Assembly: GCA_900088475.1 (NCBI GenBank)
Contig: FLMG01000215.1
Coordinates: 1 to 23,806 of the forward strand
Direction of reading: 5' to 3'
Source: Hyphochytrium catenoides
Lineage: Eukaryota > Sar > Hyphochytriomycetes > Hyphochytriales > Hyphochytriaceae
Length of the DNA stretch: 23,806 nt
Position numbers and translations under genes: made by a program. This document shows positions 1 through 9,965 of the stretch, piece after piece. Each line of letters begins with the position of its first letter. Position 1 is the stretch's first letter. The notes beneath the pieces were generated by a model. It made no database searches. It was not told the origin of the DNA and saw only the letters and a list, made by a program, of their open reading frames with translations.

Positions 1-3000
1 AGAGTAATCAGCTTCTTAGAATGCCCATGATAGATAAGCAAGGCTGCTTGACAGAGCACCTGCTGTACCACCGACCTGCTGCCCCAGGGGAGAAGAAAGC
101 TTGAACTGAAGGCCCTTCCCTTATTATATGGCGATGATAAAAGCTACTGGTAGGGTCCGTAACTCAAAACAGACAGGTCCGATGCTGATGCTCCTCCTTT
201 CTTCTTCCGTTTTTTTTGTGGATGATGCTCTTCTTCTTCTTCACCACTGGTGGCGAGTAATAATAGGGCCTGCTACTGGGTCCTGCCGCTAAATAATGAC
301 AGGAACGATACTAGCTGGTCAAATATTGGTTGGTACAGGCTTACCAGGAAAGGCGACAACTTGTACAGCGGTATCGCGTACCACGGAGGATGATGTATGT
401 TGTTTGGTGCTCTCTCCACCTTATAATTATTCCGCTTATTCTCAATATCCTGATAAAGGTCGGTTGGCCAGGCACTCGCTTCATAGTGTGAAAGATTAGC
501 AGTGTCTCTTAATGTTGGGTGTGGTATGAAGAGGAGGAGGACGACCCAGACACAAAAAAAGAGTGATCAAGGAGGAGAAAAGTGACAAGAAGAAGAAAAG
601 AAGACGACCCCTTGTTGCATGGTTTGCCTCCTGCTGAACGCCTGTAGAACTTTATTAATGGTAGAAGATATAGGGACGACGTCTTCTCACAAACAGCAGT
701 TCCTGGACAGAAGGCGGCGCTGCTGCCGCCAATTTGGTGAATTCTTTGTCTGCTCTCTTTCGTATGAGATGCGTTTGTCTATCTCTTGTTGCGTTGTTGT
801 AAGCATACTTTTCTAAATAAACCGATTGCTGCCTCTACAATCCGCTATGAGTACTTGGGTTTTGCTTGCCGCCGGACGAACTATCTTGCTAGATAAGAAG
901 CTCAGCGCCGTTTTCCAAGGTCTATCGAACGTAACAGCAAGCTACTTTGGCGCCTTTATTCCTTTTTTAGTCCTCATTCTTTGGTGATGGTGGTGGTGTT
1001 CAGGTTGCTTCTACCATTTTTGAGCCTGCCCTGTTGCAGTGCCTACTACTACTGCTTCTTTCTTCTGCTACCTCGTTTGCTTCTTCAGGAAGAGCCCCTC
1101 TCCACCATCTTGTTTTTTCTTCCATGTCTCCTCCTTCTTCCTTTCTTGTTTCCTTTTCTGCGTCGTGGTGTCTCAGGGCTGTCAGCTCCTCCTCCCTCAA
1201 GGCCGTATTAATAAAGGCCCAGCAGCGAGTGAAGTGGCTAGTTCCCTTCTTTTTTGGTGCCAGCAAGCAGACGCTAAGAAAACCACACACAAGTAGCGTT
1301 TCATTCATACTCCACTATAGGTCTGGTGTTTGGTCTTTTCACACTGCCCAGAAACGAGAGGCCACCTTACTGTCTACCTCCTACCTACTAGCTAGTTCCT
1401 ACAGCGAGCACCTACTACTGCCAACCAACAATCAATGGGAATATGGAGCAATCGTGCTATTTTAATTATACCTCTCCTTTCATCCTCCCACCACGAATAT
1501 TGCCTGTAGAACTACCTACTCAGAATTTTGAATGCTCTCCATACTTCTTGTGGTGCTTCTTTTTCCTCATGACCCATCAACCATCAACCTGCGCTCTCTT
1601 CTTCTTCTTTCTCTGCAGCTACCTTCCCCTTTTCCATCTTCCTCTTCTGCTTCCTGACTTCTTCTTCTCCTTTGTCTTCTCCCTGTTCTTCTTCTTGTCC
1701 TTCTAATCGTAACCTTATACGTCCTTATAATAGTACAGGCAAACAAAGGCAGGAGGAGAACATCATCATCAGCAAAGCGAAGCAGCAAGAAACGAGGAAG
1801 AAGGTGAACGTGTTTGGCCCTTAAAAGCTGCCTCTGATGTCCCTCTCTATTCTTTGTCACATTTGGCTGCTGGATAGAAAAGGCTGACAACGCACTACAG
1901 CAAGCCCAGCAATCCAGTAACAGCCAGAACAGAACCGAGACCAGGATATTATTTTACAAAGGCCCGGTAAGGTAACCACATCTTGGCCATCTGAGGTCAT
2001 TATTACTTCACCAAATCGTACCTGTGCAAGGCTTGACAGCCCTTCGTCACACACGACAGAGCTTAACATGCACAACGCACATCACGGACAGTCGTGGATG
2101 TATGGCCTCAGTCAGGCTTCTTACTGGTCAGATGGGCTTTCATTGAGACTATCTCAGGGTATATACTACTTGTGGAGATTAAGAAAGCACTAAGTATTAT
2201 ACCCTTTGAATAGAGGAATGGATAATCAAGAATAAGCCTGTGATAATGAAAAGATTAATACGACGATATTAGGAGGTTTTGGTCAGATCTTTTGGCATCT
2301 TTGAGGGGCACCACATAGCCTTTTGGCCGTGCACTCTCCTTCCTCCTCCCTCTTCCTTGCGGCTTCCTTCCCTTGGTCCTCACGCAACAACAGCAGCGGC
2401 CATGGCTGAATCTTTTTGATCGCCGCGGCAGCGCAGCTTCAACTCACGGGGCGGCGCCACTGGATTTCCTGCTGATGGTTCAGAGCGCGAGGCGTCCAGC
2501 TGCTGAGGTGGAAACGAGAAGTCACAGTTCACTTTCTAGAGGGTCTTGAGGGGCGAGGTGGCGGGGAGGCTTCGTAATGGGTGGACTGCAATAGACAGAT
2601 TAGTCTTTGCTGGCATGTGGAAGAGACCACTAGTTCCTATCCCGTCACAGATGGCTCTTCTTCCTCCTCCTCCTGATAGCTGATAAGCTGGTGGGACGGT
2701 TCCCTACTATCGGCCTCACATCTGTCTTCACGATGTTCCATGCCTCGCAATGACCTCTCTTCTAAGGGTTAACTAAGATAGTTGGCCTTACTTGTTCTCT
2801 TCTTCTTCTTCTTCTTCTGTGGAATGGACCTCTGCATGCCTGACCGAAGAGCCAGTCCCAATCGTGGCATTGTGCCGCTAGTTGAATCAAGATGTGGTCA
2901 TGTGAAGATCTAGTAAAGGGAGAGCCGAAGGCGAGCCTCACACTTAGGAGATATACCAAGTTGAAGGGGTGATGACGTGGTGGGCGATAGCCTTTCTCAG

Positions 3001-3330
3001 AGTCATATTCTTCTCCTTTTCGTAGCCCTCTCCTCGTCTTCGTCACCTGCTCATGGTCCTCTAATAAGAGCTCCTAGTCAGGACAAACGCCAAAAGTGAG
3101 GAGGGATAAGGACATGTAGGCAAAGAAACAGCTGAAGCTGCAGAGAGCTTGTGGCCAGAATGGAATGTTGCTAACCTTCAGTTCTTAAGAACCTTTGTCT
3201 TCCTCATCCTCCTCAAGTGTTGGACAGCTTCTGTCTCTACGAGTATGATAATAGAAGAAATTCCCTACTAACTGAGCACTAGGAACTAGCTCAACTATCA
3301 CTGAGAACTGGGCGGCAGATTCTTCAATCA
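1..3330. other. Gene-poor, pyrimidine-rich region
   Basis: No frame here looks like a conserved protein. Open frames exist at about 981-1465 and 1443-1706. They arise from runs rich in C and T (CTT/CTC/TCT), encode mostly Leu, Ser, Phe and Pro, and several lack an ATG. A short TTC microsatellite lies at about 2797-2818. The stretch probably holds the distal upstream DNA of the transporter gene and otherwise nothing I can name. Confidence 0.6.
2797..2818. repeat. TTC trinucleotide microsatellite
   Basis: About seven consecutive TTC units are visible. Similar short TTC/GAA runs recur elsewhere in the window (for example near 226-242 and 590-600), so this is part of the general low-complexity character of the intergenic DNA. 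Confidence 0.8.
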
Positions 3331-3340
3331 TCTGCCATTT

Positions 3341-3348
3341 CTCATTCT
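3341..3348 (+). promoter_or_regulatory. Candidate oomycete-type Inr upstream of the AAAP gene
   Basis: CTCATTCT matches the oomycete initiator consensus YTCANTYY at every position. A pyrimidine-rich stretch containing CAACTTCC follows at once. It lies about 134 nt 5' of the ATG at 3482, a reasonable leader length. The same octamer also occurs at 973-980 with no gene behind it, so the match alone is weak evidence. No clear flanking promoter region (FPR) element is seen. Confidence 0.3.
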
Positions 3349-3481
3349 TCAACTTCCTTCATAACTTCAACACCATCAGCTACTACTACTGACCGATACT
3401 CGGTCGCTGCGATCGACAAGCAAGAGGTTTCTAAAGCGGCAGGCCCTTTATTCCTGTCCAGGCATCTAAATCACGGACATC

Positions 3482-5056
3482 ATGGGCTTCTCTTTAAGGA
3501 ATCTTATGACGACAGAAGATCTGAAGGCTTCCTTCAATCTCTTCTGCTGTGTCTATGGCATCGGTACATTGGGCATGCCTGCAAACTTTGCCCGAGCAGG
3601 GCCAGTAGCGGCTAGTTTGGCGCTCCTATTTATGGCAAGTGCGAATGTCTTTGCCTCGTTTGCAGTCAGCAAGGCCCTTCTGGCTGCACCACCGGGAGTG
3701 AGGACCTTTGGCGATCTAGGCGAATGGGTCTTTGGGAAAGCAGGGCGATGGGCTGTTAACCTTTCTCAGCTTGGCGTATGTCTGCTTGTACCTTGTGCCT
3801 TCCTGGTGCTCGGCTCAATCCTTCTTGATGTGCTCTTCCCGGATGCGCTATCTCCGTATATATGGATAGTCCTGATGGCAATTAGTCTCACTCCATTCTG
3901 TCTCACGCCGACGCTGAAGGAAACAGCTGGTGCAGCCTTCGCTGGAGCCGTAGGAACTCTTCTAGCGGATGGGATTGCTCTAGGCATCATGTACTATTAT
4001 TTAACTCCATTGAAGAGCCCGAGACCAGCTCCTGATGTGACCTTCGAACAGGTGATCGCAACTTTCGGTAACCTAAGTCTGGCCTATGGTGCGTCCATCG
4101 TCATCCCAGCTCTCCAACGGCAGCATTCAAACCCCAAGAGATTGCCTGGCGTCATTGCAGGCACTCTGGCCTTCATCTCAGTCCTCTTCCTGATCATCGC
4201 GGTTACGGGATACGTTTTGGTCGGATGTCAAATCCCAGGGAACCTTCTGTTCGCTGTCTCTGGGACGAGCTTGGGGTTTACGGCCTCCAGGGGCTCTATT
4301 GTTCTATCCTTCTTAGCCATGCAGCTCCACATCACAATCGCCTTTGCAGTCATCCTTCACCCTGCGCTTTATCTAGCCGAAAGGGCAATCCTTGGGCTGC
4401 ACAGTTCTTCCCAAGGGCAAGGACAGCTGCCAACGCATTATGGCGCTCATGGAGATAGGACTGGCTATGGTGATAGGCATCGTGGTGGTATCGACAGCAC
4501 TCATGGAGTAGGTATGGAGGTGACAACTCCAGAGATGCTGGGCTCGGCATCCGGGCGGCATAAGGAGCTGGCCTCTCCAGGAGGACTTAGAGGCAGCACT
4601 CGTCAAAAGAGTATCCATTCCATTGCATCCTTGGTGGACATTGCGGGTCATGATGAGGAAGATGAGGATATGAAGACCTATCGCCAACCGGGAGTGATGT
4701 GGAAGGTCACTTTGCTGCGCTTGTTCATTATCGGTGCTCTAGTTGCGCTTGCTTGTGGCCTCAAAGACCATTTCCTCGACCTCCAAGACTTCATCGGTGC
4801 TTCTGCGATGAGCGTTTGCTGCATCATCCTTCCATGTCTGTTCTATTTGAAGGTCTTCTGGCGGACGCTTCCCGTCTATCAGAAGGTTTACTTTGGCATC
4901 GTCGTAGTCGTCTGCGCCCTTGTAGGGGCATACTCGACCTACAATGCTGGGAGAAAACTCTTTTTAGCCCCATCTAGCCCAAAGTTCCCCTTCTGCCCTG
5001 AGGGTGATTATCAGAACGTTGTCTACACCAACCAGACAGTGTTCCCGCTTAACTAA
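3482..5056 (+). CDS. Amino acid/auxin permease (AAAP) family transporter
   Basis: This is an intact, intronless 524-residue polytopic membrane protein. The N-terminus (residues 15-40) carries the typical first-helix motif of the amino acid/auxin permease (AAAP) family, GIGTLGMPANFARAGP, matching the family pattern G-x-G-x-L-x-x-P-x-x-F/Y-x-x-x-G. About eleven hydrophobic segments follow. Helices 1-8 occupy roughly residues 14-305. A long hydrophilic loop rich in Gly, His, Ser and Asp covers about 306-405, and the last helices lie at about 410-500. Family members usually carry out H+- or Na+-coupled uptake or vacuolar exchange of neutral amino acids; the substrate cannot be read from sequence. 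ATG 3482 is chosen because it starts just before helix 1 and gives the usual family length. The gene is convergent with the CBM1 gene, with 586 bp between the stop codons. The enlarged central loop is the unusual part. Confidence 0.93.
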   Translation: MGFSLRNLMTTEDLKASFNLFCCVYGIGTLGMPANFARAGPVAASLALLFMASANVFASFAVSKALLAAPPGVRTFGDLGEWVFGKAGRWAVNLSQLGVCLLVPCAFLVLGSILLDVLFPDALSPYIWIVLMAISLTPFCLTPTLKETAGAAFAGAVGTLLADGIALGIMYYYLTPLKSPRPAPDVTFEQVIATFGNLSLAYGASIVIPALQRQHSNPKRLPGVIAGTLAFISVLFLIIAVTGYVLVGCQIPGNLLFAVSGTSLGFTASRGSIVLSFLAMQLHITIAFAVILHPALYLAERAILGLHSSSQGQGQLPTHYGAHGDRTGYGDRHRGGIDSTHGVGMEVTTPEMLGSASGRHKELASPGGLRGSTRQKSIHSIASLVDIAGHDEEDEDMKTYRQPGVMWKVTLLRLFIIGALVALACGLKDHFLDLQDFIGASAMSVCCIILPCLFYLKVFWRTLPVYQKVYFGIVVVVCALVGAYSTYNAGRKLFLAPSSPKFPFCPEGDYQNVVYTNQTVFPLN

Positions 5057-5157
5057 GCAGATCGTCCATGGTATACTTCGTGTGTGGAGCTCTCAGCTCT
5101 GAGACTTCACTCGTATCCTCGCTGTTTGTGCACTCCTTTAGAGACTATCTATATGTG

Positions 5158-5163
5158 AATAAA
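5158..5163 (+). terminator. AATAAA polyadenylation signal of the AAAP gene
   Basis: A canonical AATAAA hexamer lies about 100 nt after the transporter stop codon, in an AT-richer patch. Position and strand suit 3' processing of that transcript. Cleavage site not mapped. Confidence 0.5.
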
Positions 5164-5527
5164 TACATCTGTTATGGCAGGTACCTTCCCTTGTTGACCC
5201 TGGCCTAGTCTCTCCTACTGTTGGCATTGCCAGAGAAGATGTGTCCTGTGAGCTTGTGCAGAAGTAATAGCCTATTCCAGGTGCATTGCTCTATCAAAAG
5301 CAAGGACTAATAAGCGCACTGGCCTAAGTGATGCTTCCACTCGTGTCACGAGACCAACTGCATCATACTTGCCGGTCTGACTATATGTGAGCCGACTAAC
5401 CGCGAATGCCCCCAACAGGCACGGCGACGATTCACTGCTGCCAACAATATATGAATTTGCAGAACACTGAGACGAGAAGATAGACAGAGACTCGAGACTG
5501 CCTGTAGGGCCTATGCCAGTAAATACA

Positions 5528-5533
5528 TTTAAT
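5528..5533 (-). terminator. ATTAAA-type polyadenylation signal of the CBM1 gene
   Basis: Read on the minus strand this is ATTAAA, the commonest variant hexamer, about 110 nt past the TAA of the convergent CBM1 gene. The stretch between it and the transporter's AATAAA (5164-5527) shows no gene. Confidence 0.35.
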
Positions 5534-5642
5534 AATTAGTTGTCTCTTGGGTCGGGAAAGCTCTATCAAACTGTAGAGTGACGTCAAGACAAGCAACATG
5601 CAGAGAAATAGTAGTTTCCTTGCGGAGTCAAGAAAGCCTTGC

Positions 5643-7322
5643 TTATCGCAAGTGTCGCCGATAACCATCATCGGCTGGCGGGGCAGAGCAAATGTTGGCG
5701 GGAAGTTGCTTCCGCAGCTGAGCAACCACCTTATTCCAGCCAGGTTTGGGCTTGGCCTGAGTGATGCCGATTACGCCGTCTGCTATCCTTGCCTTAAGAT
5801 TTTCGACCTTGTCCCAGGCCTCATCATGTCCGGTGGACCCTCCGCCAGAGCCATAGCCGGTGTCAGCAATGAGCTTCTTGCCAGTCAGGCTCGTCATCCA
5901 ACCCCACTCAATGAGATTGTTATTATCACTCCTAATGCGCTTCATAGAAGCCTGGGTCCTCCCGCCACTCGTGTGGATAAAGTCAAGGTCGCTGGATTTG
6001 AAGTTGCTCCACCACGCTTCCTGCTGGGCACCGTTAACCCAAGGACTGATGTCCCACGATGTCTTAGCGTTTGGCAGCTCCTTCTTTATTGCCGCAATAA
6101 TATCGTCGAGCAGTGCCGTCATCTCTTGCTTCTTTAGTCCTCCACCGCGCTGTACATACGTCTCGTGCTTGTTATCTGAGTATTGGTAGTAGTCGGGCTC
6201 CAGCAGCCAAATCATCATCGCATTCTTTCCGATGATCTTGGCTGTCTCTTTTGCATACTGCGCATAGGTTTTAAGGATAAGGTCGCGGTTTTTCCGGATA
6301 AAGTCTGCGCCTCCTTCGCACAGGGTTAAGCCTCCGGTGTCGCAGTCTCGGAGGCCTGCTTTGGCTCGACCTGAGAAGGCAATAATATAGCCGTAGTATA
6401 CTGGTGTGAGCTTGTACTTCATCGCTGTCTCAAGCATTTTTCCATGAAAGTAAGGGTTAAAGTCAGTGCTCCCCGTTTCAGAATTTGGCGCGCCAGCCCA
6501 GACTGTCAGATAGTCCAAGCCTTCATAATAATCCTTCTCCCCATCGTAAGACGTGCCGAAGTTGAACTTGCAAGGGTTGAAGCCTCCGGAAGAAGACACG
6601 CTCGTGCCATTAGAAGAAAGAGCTGGCTTGTTGGGGCTTGTGACCGCTGGCGTAGGGGCAGGTGCCGGTCCGACTACGGGTGGCTTCGGCTGAGGTTTCG
6701 AAGGTGGAGAAGGAGGCAGTGGCGAAGGATAACTGTCTGACAATGGCGGCGAAGGCAGCGAGGGATAGTCGTCTTTAGAGGGAGATGGGGATGGGGAGGA
6801 AGGAGGATGCAGTGGCGAAGGATAAGGTTCTGACATTGGTGGCGCAGGAACCGAGGGATAGTCGTCTTTGGAGGGAGATGGAGATTTGGGTGAAGGAGGA
6901 GGAGGGGGCGCTGGAGATGGCCCAAGAGGTTTAGGTGAAGTGCTTCCCCGAGCTGGTAGACATTGTGAGTACCACTCGCCAAAAGCCGTGCAAGTGTTAC
7001 CAGGGTTGCAGCAGGTCGGGCCCTGCCACCCTTTGCCGCCGCACTGGGCATAGCGTAGGGCACAAGCTCCAGAAGCAGATGAAGAAGAAGCGTCCGGTAG
7101 GCACTGTGAGTAGTAGTCATTCTGCACGACACATTTGGAGCCTGCCTCACAGGTCGTACTTCCTTTCCAGTTGATGCCCCCGCATTGCTCATATACATAG
7201 GAGGTAGCTCCAGACTGAGCCTTATCATGCCCTGATTTCCTTTTGCACCCGGCTGTAGCCGTTTGAGGAAGAAGCAAGGCTGCTGACCATAACAGCAGCC
7301 CTACACTGCGATGACTCAGCAT
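5643..7322 (-). CDS. Secreted protein: signal peptide, two CBM1 modules, Pro-rich linker, glycoside-hydrolase-like domain
   Basis: Intronless, 559 residues. Residues 1-24 form a signal peptide, with probable cleavage after TATA. Two type-1 carbohydrate-binding modules follow, C47-C74 and C94-C121. Each fits C-G-G-x4-G-x3-C-x5-C-x3-[NG]-x-[YW]-x2-Q-C and carries aromatic residues suited to a flat cellulose face (W52, Y70, Y71; W99, W117, Y118). Residues 125-245 are a Pro/Ser linker containing a 31-residue tandem repeat. The C-terminal domain (about 249-546) reads like a secreted TIM-barrel hydrolase: WLLEPDYY with E375 as a candidate acid/base, WDISPW (D424), HTSGGR, and ADTGYG (D487). It resembles uncharacterised secreted cellulose-binding proteins of bacteria. 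I cannot name a GH family, and catalysis is inferred. Likely role: binding, and possibly cleaving, cellulose in the organism's own or a host wall. A CCAAT box (reverse) lies about 115 bp upstream. Confidence 0.94.
   Translation of the reverse strand: MLSHRSVGLLLWSAALLLPQTATAGCKRKSGHDKAQSGATSYVYEQCGGINWKGSTTCEAGSKCVVQNDYYSQCLPDASSSSASGACALRYAQCGGKGWQGPTCCNPGNTCTAFGEWYSQCLPARGSTSPKPLGPSPAPPPPPSPKSPSPSKDDYPSVPAPPMSEPYPSPLHPPSSPSPSPSKDDYPSLPSPPLSDSYPSPLPPSPPSKPQPKPPVVGPAPAPTPAVTSPNKPALSSNGTSVSSSGGFNPCKFNFGTSYDGEKDYYEGLDYLTVWAGAPNSETGSTDFNPYFHGKMLETAMKYKLTPVYYGYIIAFSGRAKAGLRDCDTGGLTLCEGGADFIRKNRDLILKTYAQYAKETAKIIGKNAMMIWLLEPDYYQYSDNKHETYVQRGGGLKKQEMTALLDDIIAAIKKELPNAKTSWDISPWVNGAQQEAWWSNFKSSDLDFIHTSGGRTQASMKRIRSDNNNLIEWGWMTSLTGKKLIADTGYGSGGGSTGHDEAWDKVENLKARIADGVIGITQAKPKPGWNKVVAQLRKQLPANICSAPPADDGYRRHLR
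6745..6890 (-). repeat. 93-bp in-frame tandem repeat in the linker of the CBM1 protein
   Basis: Two adjacent copies encode a unit beginning SKDDYPS and ending near YPSPL (residues about 151-181 and 182-206). The period is 31 codons, and the two DNA copies differ at only some positions. This is an internal duplication that lengthened the flexible linker between the binding modules and the C-terminal domain. Confidence 0.75.
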
Positions 7323-7439
7323 TGTGATGGTAAGAACGGCACGAAGATGATAACCACAAAGGGCCCAAGAAACAATGTGAAGACAGTAATGGGAGTAGCC
7401 TGCGTTGACAATTGCAAATCAGGGACTGCTAGGCCAATG

Positions 7440-8925
7440 ATGCTTCTTTTCGATGGCTAGGTACTAGCGTCTGCCGAGAGGTATGGACAATGATGACACA
7501 CTGCCAGGATGTGCGATGCCGTCTCAATGCCGTGCGACGTAACCACGAGAAGGTCATGCAAGATGATGGCATCGGCGCTGTCCTTCTCTCTCGCCCTCAC
7601 AGCTGGCACTGCTAAACCCTAAACGCAAGAGAGATTGGGCATCGCTAGCTCTAGAAACAACGATATCGTCTTGCTTCAAATGTCACTGACAGATAGTGGA
7701 GCGCCAGGAGGAAGATATACGGAGGTCTAGGGAATAGCTCTAGAGGTACTGCGGTGTGTGGCTACTCTGAATTCTACCACCGGCCATGCTAGCCAGAACA
7801 ACGATCAGCATAAAAAGCTAGACTCGGAAATAGTATAGATCAGCTGCTCTGTATGCCTCTCCGGCTCTAGTGCTAGTTCTAGCCGTCTTCAGCCAGATTT
7901 CATAGATGCTTGACGGGCTCCAGCTAAGAGTATTCTGTCTTGACAAAGGGCTATGTACCCTAAGATCTGGTAGTTCTACGACAGAAGTGGTCGTAGACTA
8001 CATGGCAGTGCGTTCCGTGCTCTTTCACTGTCTCTATCCAGACTCTTCCCCAGGTTGCTGACGGATTGCATCTGTAGTTCGTCTCCCTTCACATCAGCCT
8101 TTCTTTCCTTATTATTTTGCTGAAGATCACAAGGTTTGGTCCGTCCCCATTGTTAATATTAGCAGCAAGGGCGCCAAATGAACGAACCAGTACTGCAAAA
8201 CAGTAGACCTATTGTTAGAAGTCAGGCTATGATGATGTCTAGGTCAGGAAGTGACAGAGCTTGCTCGTCACATTGCGTCAAGGCCTGTACCAGAGATGTC
8301 ACACATGTCACAGGGCCTAAGACCGTCTTTCGTGCTTCCCTCCCGTTGGAACTATTACTATCCCGGTTCAATGAAGGAGTGAAGCCTGTGGTAGATTGAC
8401 AACCTTTCTTAGTCCATAACATGCACTTTTTCTGTTGTCTGCTGTCGGCTGCATCAGACTCCGACAGCTTTGGGCGCATGTCTACATAACCGTAGTGTAC
8501 CTAACTCCTCATCTCTCAACCTCCAGCGTGCCAGCAAGCATTAGTTCTAAGTGGCCCTCTTCCAAACCTGAATGCGGCTGTTTGCGACGAACTTTCTTCA
8601 AGGTTGGGGTTACTGGCTAGCGGTTTTTTTGGAACTATCTGTTGAGAGTCAAGGGGCAACGGAGGCGTTTGGAAGGAGTTTGGAGCAACTTCACCACCAA
8701 TGAGAAGGATGCCACATGATGAGGACGTTCTACGAACATGGATAGTCAGTCAGCTATCCGAACCTTTCTTGCACTAATTATAGCTCTCCTATCCAACCTT
8801 CACTTGTTCTATTAGTGCAGTACTTTGAGGAGGCTTCGATCGGTGGTGCCAGTGCATAGACAGTAGAACCTCTTGACTTGGACATCCTGAGATCTCCGTG
8901 TTTGTTGGATCAACGACTGCTAATA
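7440..8925. other. Intergenic stretch without a recognisable gene
   Basis: Only short, unrecognised open frames are present. The longest are about 74-86 codons on opposite strands around 8178-8479 and overlap each other. A two-unit CCCTAAA-like run at 7612-7624 is too short to call a telomeric relic. Confidence 0.5.
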
Positions 8926-8926
8926 A

Positions 8927-9175
8927 GTAGATCTAGCGGGTGTGCCTGGAGTCATTAGAGAAAGAGAGAGCAGAGAAACACCTGCCAGCGACATCCTGCC
9001 ACAACAGCAGAATGCAACCTCCACCGACAATAACGAATCCAACAACATAACCCCTCCGCCGCCGCCACAACGTTCGCGAAGAAATCATAGAGATTTGACG
9101 TCACCTGAAGAACAACCGGCCGCAAAAAGAAGAATGACAATAACAAACAAGGACATCAGCGCCCCCTCACTATAA
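8927..9175 (+). CDS. Possible 3' exon of a disordered, basic nuclear-type protein (uncertain)
   Basis: The frame is open from 8927 to the TAA at 9173-9175 and has no ATG at its start. It could only be a terminal exon joined to something upstream, for example through one of the TAG acceptors near 8928-8936. Its composition is not random: strongly hydrophilic, with a QQQ run, an N/S/T-rich stretch, six consecutive prolines, and a basic cluster (AAKRRM) that could serve as a nuclear localisation signal. It ends inside the left arm of the hairpin at 9172. No domain is recognised and no upstream exon was found, so chance remains a real alternative. Confidence 0.22.
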   Translation, partial: VDLAGVPGVIRERESRETPASDILPQQQNATSTDNNESNNITPPPPPQRSRRNHRDLTSPEEQPAAKRRMTITNKDISAPSL

Positions 9176-9228
9176 CTATGACATGCTAAAACATAAGTAT
9201 ACTTCGTCGATTAGCATGTCATAGTTAT
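9172..9228. repeat. Perfect 18-bp inverted repeat (hairpin, 21-nt loop)
   Basis: The left arm ATAACTATGACATGCTAA (9172-9189) and the right arm TTAGCATGTCATAGTTAT (9211-9228) are exact reverse complements. The 21-nt loop contains a second perfect palindrome, AAGTATACTT. No mismatch occurs in 18 bp, in DNA that is otherwise decayed, which points to recent origin or selection. Confidence 0.9.
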
Positions 9229-9229
9229 T

Positions 9230-9965
9230 GGGAAGGAGAGCGAGGGCCTTCAACGCCATCTTCTTGCAGGCGACCACGACAGCCACAGTATTATCAAATA
9301 AAGAATCTAATCCCAAACCCAACTACCAACATAAACATGTGCTGCACATAGTATTTGGTCGGGGTCGGAGCGGGCGACGGCCGAGACATACGAGCCTTGT
9401 TTCTTTATAAGAGCGAGCGGGTTCAGAAAATCACCCACTACTTACCAGGCAAATGCCGAACGAAGTGAAGGTGATGCGCATCTGTTGTTATGAAAGCCTT
9501 GGTAATCACCGACCTGACACTTCTCTTTCTCTCTTCTTCCCTCGCTTGTCCCGGCCAACTCACACTTCTTAGACCTCTCTTTGCTCAGAAAAAGATCAGA
9601 GGTAAACTTCGAAGACCGGGAAGTAGAAGGGTTGGATGTGCGTTGATCTAGCCATTACGGTGCGAAGTAATATACACATAAGATTGCACATGGTTCTATC
9701 CCCTCGCGTCCTCCCGCCCCGGATGCATTTGACCGACTCACTAGGTTGATACTACTGGAAGTGCTAGAATGATTAGAGCGGTCATGTCCCATGTGCCCGA
9801 GTATGAAAAGCTATGGAGGAAGAATGACGTGCCTTGCCAGCCTTGACCTGATAAGGATATCAATCAGCTGGCCCATTGTCGGGGACAAAGTCAATGAGGC
9901 ACAAGAAGGCGTCGCTATTCTTACTCTCGCTGCCACAAGGGAAGCAAGATATAGCCCTAGTAGTG
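9230..9965. other. Intergenic stretch downstream of the four-exon membrane-protein gene
   Basis: This is the 3' flank of the minus-strand gene ending at 9966. I see no clear polyadenylation hexamer on that strand and no convincing coding frame; the frames at 9228-9410 and 9791-9982 are short and unrecognised. Confidence 0.45.

Noticed and set aside
1000-1706. Overlapping open frames on both strands (for example 1034-1465, 143 codons with a signal-peptide-like start)
   Set aside because: The frame begins with TTG, not ATG, and its Leu/Ser/Phe content follows directly from C/T-rich DNA. No domain or codon signal.
6674-7228. 184-codon minus-strand frame overlapping the CBM1 gene
   Set aside because: It is the out-of-frame shadow of the CBM1 modules and the Pro-rich linker.
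7612-7624. CTAAACCCTAAAC, resembling the CCCTAAA telomere repeat
   Set aside because: Fewer than two full units; expected by chance in a window of this size.
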